Source: Sphingomonas sp. Leaf339 (GTDB lineage: Bacteria; Pseudomonadota; Alphaproteobacteria; Sphingomonadales; Sphingomonadaceae). From it: 64,000 nucleotides of DNA. The stretch is taken from the NCBI RefSeq assembly GCF_001426195.1, contig NZ_LMRS01000056.1, forward strand, positions 124,001-188,000, read 5' to 3'. Shown here one piece after another: positions 61,498 through 64,000 of the stretch (the stretch's first letter is position 1; every line of letters starts with the position of its first letter). A program made the translations under genes and the position numbers. The notes beneath the pieces are model-generated. The model worked only from the letters and a program-made list of their open reading frames with translations, did not search any database and was not told the DNA's origin.

Positions 61498-63435
61498 GTG
61501 AAGACGAAGCTATGGGCCGCCGCGATGATCGCGGCGCTGGGGACCGCATCGCCCGCTCAGGTGCCCGACCCAGCGACGCCAAAGGTTGATGCCGCCGCGC
61601 CAGTGCCGGTCGAGGTGTTCGCCACCCTCCCCGCCGTCGAATCGCCCGCCCTGTCACCCGACGGCACCCGCATCGCCGCCAAGATGGCGGTCGGCGGCAA
61701 GCAATATCTCGTCGTCCGCCCGCTCACCGGCGGTGGCAAACCGGTAATGATGCCGGTGCCGGAGAAGACCGACGTGAACTGGTGGCGTTGGGTCGGCAAC
61801 GACTGGCTGGCGGTCGGCCTCGGCGCGCAACAGATTCTGTACGGCGAGGAATACTACATCACCCGCACGCTGGCGGTGGCGGCTGACATGAAGAAGTCCA
61901 ACCGCCTCGGCTGGACCGAGGCCGGCCTGCGCGCCGACGACGTGATCTGGACCGCGACCGACGGCACGCCGCGCCTGCTGCTCGCCAAACAGACCGGCAT
62001 CGAATCGATGGCCGACATCTATCCGTCCGTCTTCGAATATGATCTGTCGACCGGCCGCGGAAAGCGCGTCGTCACCGGCATGTCGAACGTCTTCAACTGG
62101 TATGCCGACCCATCGGGTGCGGTTCGGATGGGCTGGCAGTACAACGACGACGCGGGGCGCGGCTCGCTCCTCTATCGTCCCGGCGCCACCGGCACGTTCC
62201 ATTCGATCGCGGTGCAAAAGCGCGGCGACGACCGCAGCATCGTCACTCCCCTCGTCTTCCGCGCCGACGGCAGCGCGGTGGCGATCGACGATTCCGATGG
62301 GCGTGATGCGGTGTACGAACTGTCGCTGCCCGATCTGAAGGTCGGCAAGCGCCTGTTCGGGCTCGACCGCTACGATGTCGACGGCGTCATCCGCAACGGC
62401 GCCGGCAACGATATCGACGGCTACCGCGTCACCGATCGCTGGTCGCGCGTCGAATGGGTCAACCCGACTTTACGCAAGGTACAGGCCGAGATGGACAAGG
62501 CGGTCGGCACCCGCCGCGCCGATGTCGTGTCATGGAGCGCCGATCGCACCAAATTGCTGGTCGAGGTCGGCGGCGCGTCTCAAGCCGGCGGCCTGTATTA
62601 TTTCGACACCGGCTACGGCACCATGGTCCGCATCGGCTGGAACAACGACCAGTTGAAGAACCGCGCGCTCTCGCCGGTGAAGACGGTCACCTACACCGCC
62701 CGCGACGGCAAACCGATCGAGGCGGTGCTGACCTTGCCGCGCAACCGCCCGGCCAGATCGCTGCCGTTGATCGTGATGCCGCATGGCGGCCCATTCGCCC
62801 GCGATGCGGAAGGGTGGGACTGGTGGGTGCAGTATCTGGCGGAATCGGGCTACGCCGTCATCCAGCCCAATTATCGCGGCTCGTCCGGCTATGGCAAGGA
62901 ATTCGCCCGGCTCGGCGAGGGTCAATGGGGCCTATCGATGCAGGATGATCTCGACGATGCGGCCGCCTATCTGGTGAAGGACGGCATCGCCGATCCGAAA
63001 CGCATGTGCATGATCGGCGCCTCCTATGGCGGCTATGCGGCGATGCGCGCCGCCCAGCGCGGTGGTGCGTACAAATGCACGATCTCCTATGCCGGCGTAT
63101 CCGATCTGGAAGCGATGCGCCGTTACGACAGCCGCTTCCTGATGGCCAAGACCCGCGCGAACTGGCTGAAGAAACAGGCCCCCGACTTTCGCGCCGTCTC
63201 ACCCCGCTTTGGCGCCGCAAACTTCTCGATCCCCATCCTCCTCGTCCACGGCGCCGAGGACAAGCGCGTGCCGGTGAAACAATCGCGGATGATGGCCAGC
63301 GCGTTGAAGGACGCGGGCAAGCCCTACGAATATCTCGAACAACCCCTCGCCGACCACCACTTCAGCCGCGGCGAGGACCGGCTGGAATTCCTGAAGCGGA
63401 TGAAGACGTTCCTGGATCGCTACAACCCGGCCTGA
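61498..63435 (+). CDS. S9-family (prolyl oligopeptidase-like) peptidase
   Basis: 645 residues from a GTG with GGGGGG upstream. Signal peptide, N-terminal beta-propeller and a C-terminal alpha/beta hydrolase domain. The catalytic triad is Ser509 in GASYGGYAAM, Asp588 in HGAEDKRV and His620 in ADHHFSRG. The usual family phrase MPHGGPFARD precedes it. Probably a periplasmic dipeptidyl- or acylaminoacyl-peptidase-like enzyme; exact specificity unknown. Confidence 0.92.
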   Translation: MKTKLWAAAMIAALGTASPAQVPDPATPKVDAAAPVPVEVFATLPAVESPALSPDGTRIAAKMAVGGKQYLVVRPLTGGGKPVMMPVPEKTDVNWWRWVGNDWLAVGLGAQQILYGEEYYITRTLAVAADMKKSNRLGWTEAGLRADDVIWTATDGTPRLLLAKQTGIESMADIYPSVFEYDLSTGRGKRVVTGMSNVFNWYADPSGAVRMGWQYNDDAGRGSLLYRPGATGTFHSIAVQKRGDDRSIVTPLVFRADGSAVAIDDSDGRDAVYELSLPDLKVGKRLFGLDRYDVDGVIRNGAGNDIDGYRVTDRWSRVEWVNPTLRKVQAEMDKAVGTRRADVVSWSADRTKLLVEVGGASQAGGLYYFDTGYGTMVRIGWNNDQLKNRALSPVKTVTYTARDGKPIEAVLTLPRNRPARSLPLIVMPHGGPFARDAEGWDWWVQYLAESGYAVIQPNYRGSSGYGKEFARLGEGQWGLSMQDDLDDAAAYLVKDGIADPKRMCMIGASYGGYAAMRAAQRGGAYKCTISYAGVSDLEAMRRYDSRFLMAKTRANWLKKQAPDFRAVSPRFGAANFSIPILLVHGAEDKRVPVKQSRMMASALKDAGKPYEYLEQPLADHHFSRGEDRLEFLKRMKTFLDRYNPA

Positions 63436-63437
63436 TC

Positions 63438-63503
63438 GTCATTGCAAGCGTAGCGAAGCAACCCAGGGCCACGCTAGAACCCCTGCGTTGCCTCGCAACG
63501 ACG
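63438..63503. repeat. Intergenic repeat with imperfect inverted arms
   Basis: Starts GTCATTGCAAGCGTAGCGAA and ends in the reverse of a shortened form (CTGCGTTGCCTCGCAACGAC). This wording resembles a widespread short interspersed element in alphaproteobacterial spacers. It lies between convergent genes and can fold into a hairpin. Confidence 0.6.
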
Positions 63504-63511
63504 AAACCACG

Positions 63512-64000
63512 TCACCCCCTCGCGATCCAATCATCCCCGATTTGCGTCAGCACATCCAGCGGCACTCGCCCGTATCGCAACACCGCCGCATGATACGCCT
63601 TCAGGTCGAACCGCGCGCCCTGCCTTGCCTTCGCCTTGTCGCGGATCGCGACGAAGGTCGAATGCCCCAGCTTGTAACTCGCCGCCTGACCGGGATTGAC
63701 GCAATACCGATCGATCTCGCGCGACGCATCGCTGACCGGATCGCCCTGCTGATCGACGAAATACTGCACCGCCTTCTCGCGGCTCCAGCGATAATGGTGC
63801 AGGCCCGTATCGACGACGCAGCGATTGGCGCGGAACAGTTGCGCGACCAGATAACCGCAGCGGCCGACCGGGTCGTCGGCATACATGCCGATCTGGTCCG
63901 CCAACTGTTCGGCATACAGCGCCCACCCCTCGCCATATCCCGAAAAGCCACCGATCTTGCGGATCAGCGGCAACCGCGTGTTCGACAGCGCCAGCCCGCC
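63512..64000 (-). CDS. DUF885 family protein (5' part beyond window)
   Basis: Only the C-terminal part is present; the frame is open to base 64000. GFSGYGEGWALYAEQLADQIG contains the HEXXH-like 'EGWALYAE' step of DUF885, after which come YVNPGQAASYK-like YCVNPGQAASYKLGH and ALKAYHAAVL-like segments. DUF885 proteins resemble M-type metallopeptidases and are usually exported. Convergent with the S9 peptidase gene. Confidence 0.88.
   Translation of the reverse strand, partial: GGLALSNTRLPLIRKIGGFSGYGEGWALYAEQLADQIGMYADDPVGRCGYLVAQLFRANRCVVDTGLHHYRWSREKAVQYFVDQQGDPVSDASREIDRYCVNPGQAASYKLGHSTFVAIRDKAKARQGARFDLKAYHAAVLRYGRVPLDVLTQIGDDWIARG

Noticed and set aside
1..64000. CRISPR array
   Set aside because: No run of regularly spaced short direct repeats was seen and no cas-like gene.

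Overview
The window looks like chromosomal DNA of a sphingomonad (Alphaproteobacteria, Sphingomonas-like) able to make bacteriochlorophyll. The evidence is the bchI-bchD-bchO magnesium chelatase block beside a tspO gene with a PpsR-type operator, a PEPxxWA-CTERM protein, a short-form HisG, a 1530-residue NAD-glutamate dehydrogenase, a TonB siderophore receptor with a PepSY partner, and very GC-rich core genes with many antisense shadow frames.

Layout: 1-3.8 kb, photosynthesis genes (bchO partial, bchD, bchI on the minus strand, tspO divergent). 3.9-7.1 kb, a DUF2189 membrane protein, small genes including an unlisted YdcH-like protein, and an outer-membrane protein. 7.2-31.6 kb, a 24.3-kb genomic island bounded by a perfect 46-bp direct repeat of the 3' part of a tRNA-Thr(CGU) gene. 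The intact tRNA is at the right end and the displaced 3' fragment at the left end. The island has AT-richer spacers, orphan small genes, a globin, restriction or nuclease-like genes (DUF262/DUF1524, PLD-type, PD-(D/E)XK-like, UDG-like), a broken integrase and an IS5-family remnant. 31.7-46 kb, core genes: PAS protein, glutamate dehydrogenase, PepSY/TonB receptor pair, and the cobS-vapB-vapC-cobT-mipA-RHH run. 46-50.6 kb, an HxlR-regulated detoxification cassette (VOC, GST, DUF1428, VOC, PhnB-like, SRPBCC). 50.7-64 kb, housekeeping genes: J-domain protein, bolA, GST, Nudix, epoxide hydrolase, DUF2332, hisG-hisD, PEP-CTERM, nusB-thiL-hppA, S9 peptidase, DUF885.

The best candidate for an undescribed system is the seven-gene minus-strand operon at 22.5-30.4 kb. 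In order of transcription it encodes a caspase-like peptidase, a beta-rich protein with a C-terminal HTH-like segment, a trypsin-like zymogen with an intact Arg|Val-Val-Gly-Gly activation site and a trypsin-type specificity Asp, two lipoproteins, a TM/coiled-coil protein and a multi-pass membrane protein with a periplasmic domain. The arrangement suggests a protease relay coupled to the cell envelope, by inference an immune or programmed-death module. Immediately downstream an Mrr-like nuclease/nSTAND3 NTPase gene is fused in frame to the middle of a tyrosine recombinase, which is itself frameshifted. The fusion may record how the island lost mobility and perhaps a sensor gene.

Other notable structure: a VapBC toxin-antitoxin pair lies between cobS and cobT, and the detox cassette lies between cobS and the dnaJ-like/bolA pair, which are usually neighbours in Alphaproteobacteria. 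Two full-length copies and one relic of a small CoiA-like zinc-binding protein gene are spread across the left part, and a MITE-like inverted repeat occurs at 12.7-12.9 kb with a third arm at 20.2 kb.
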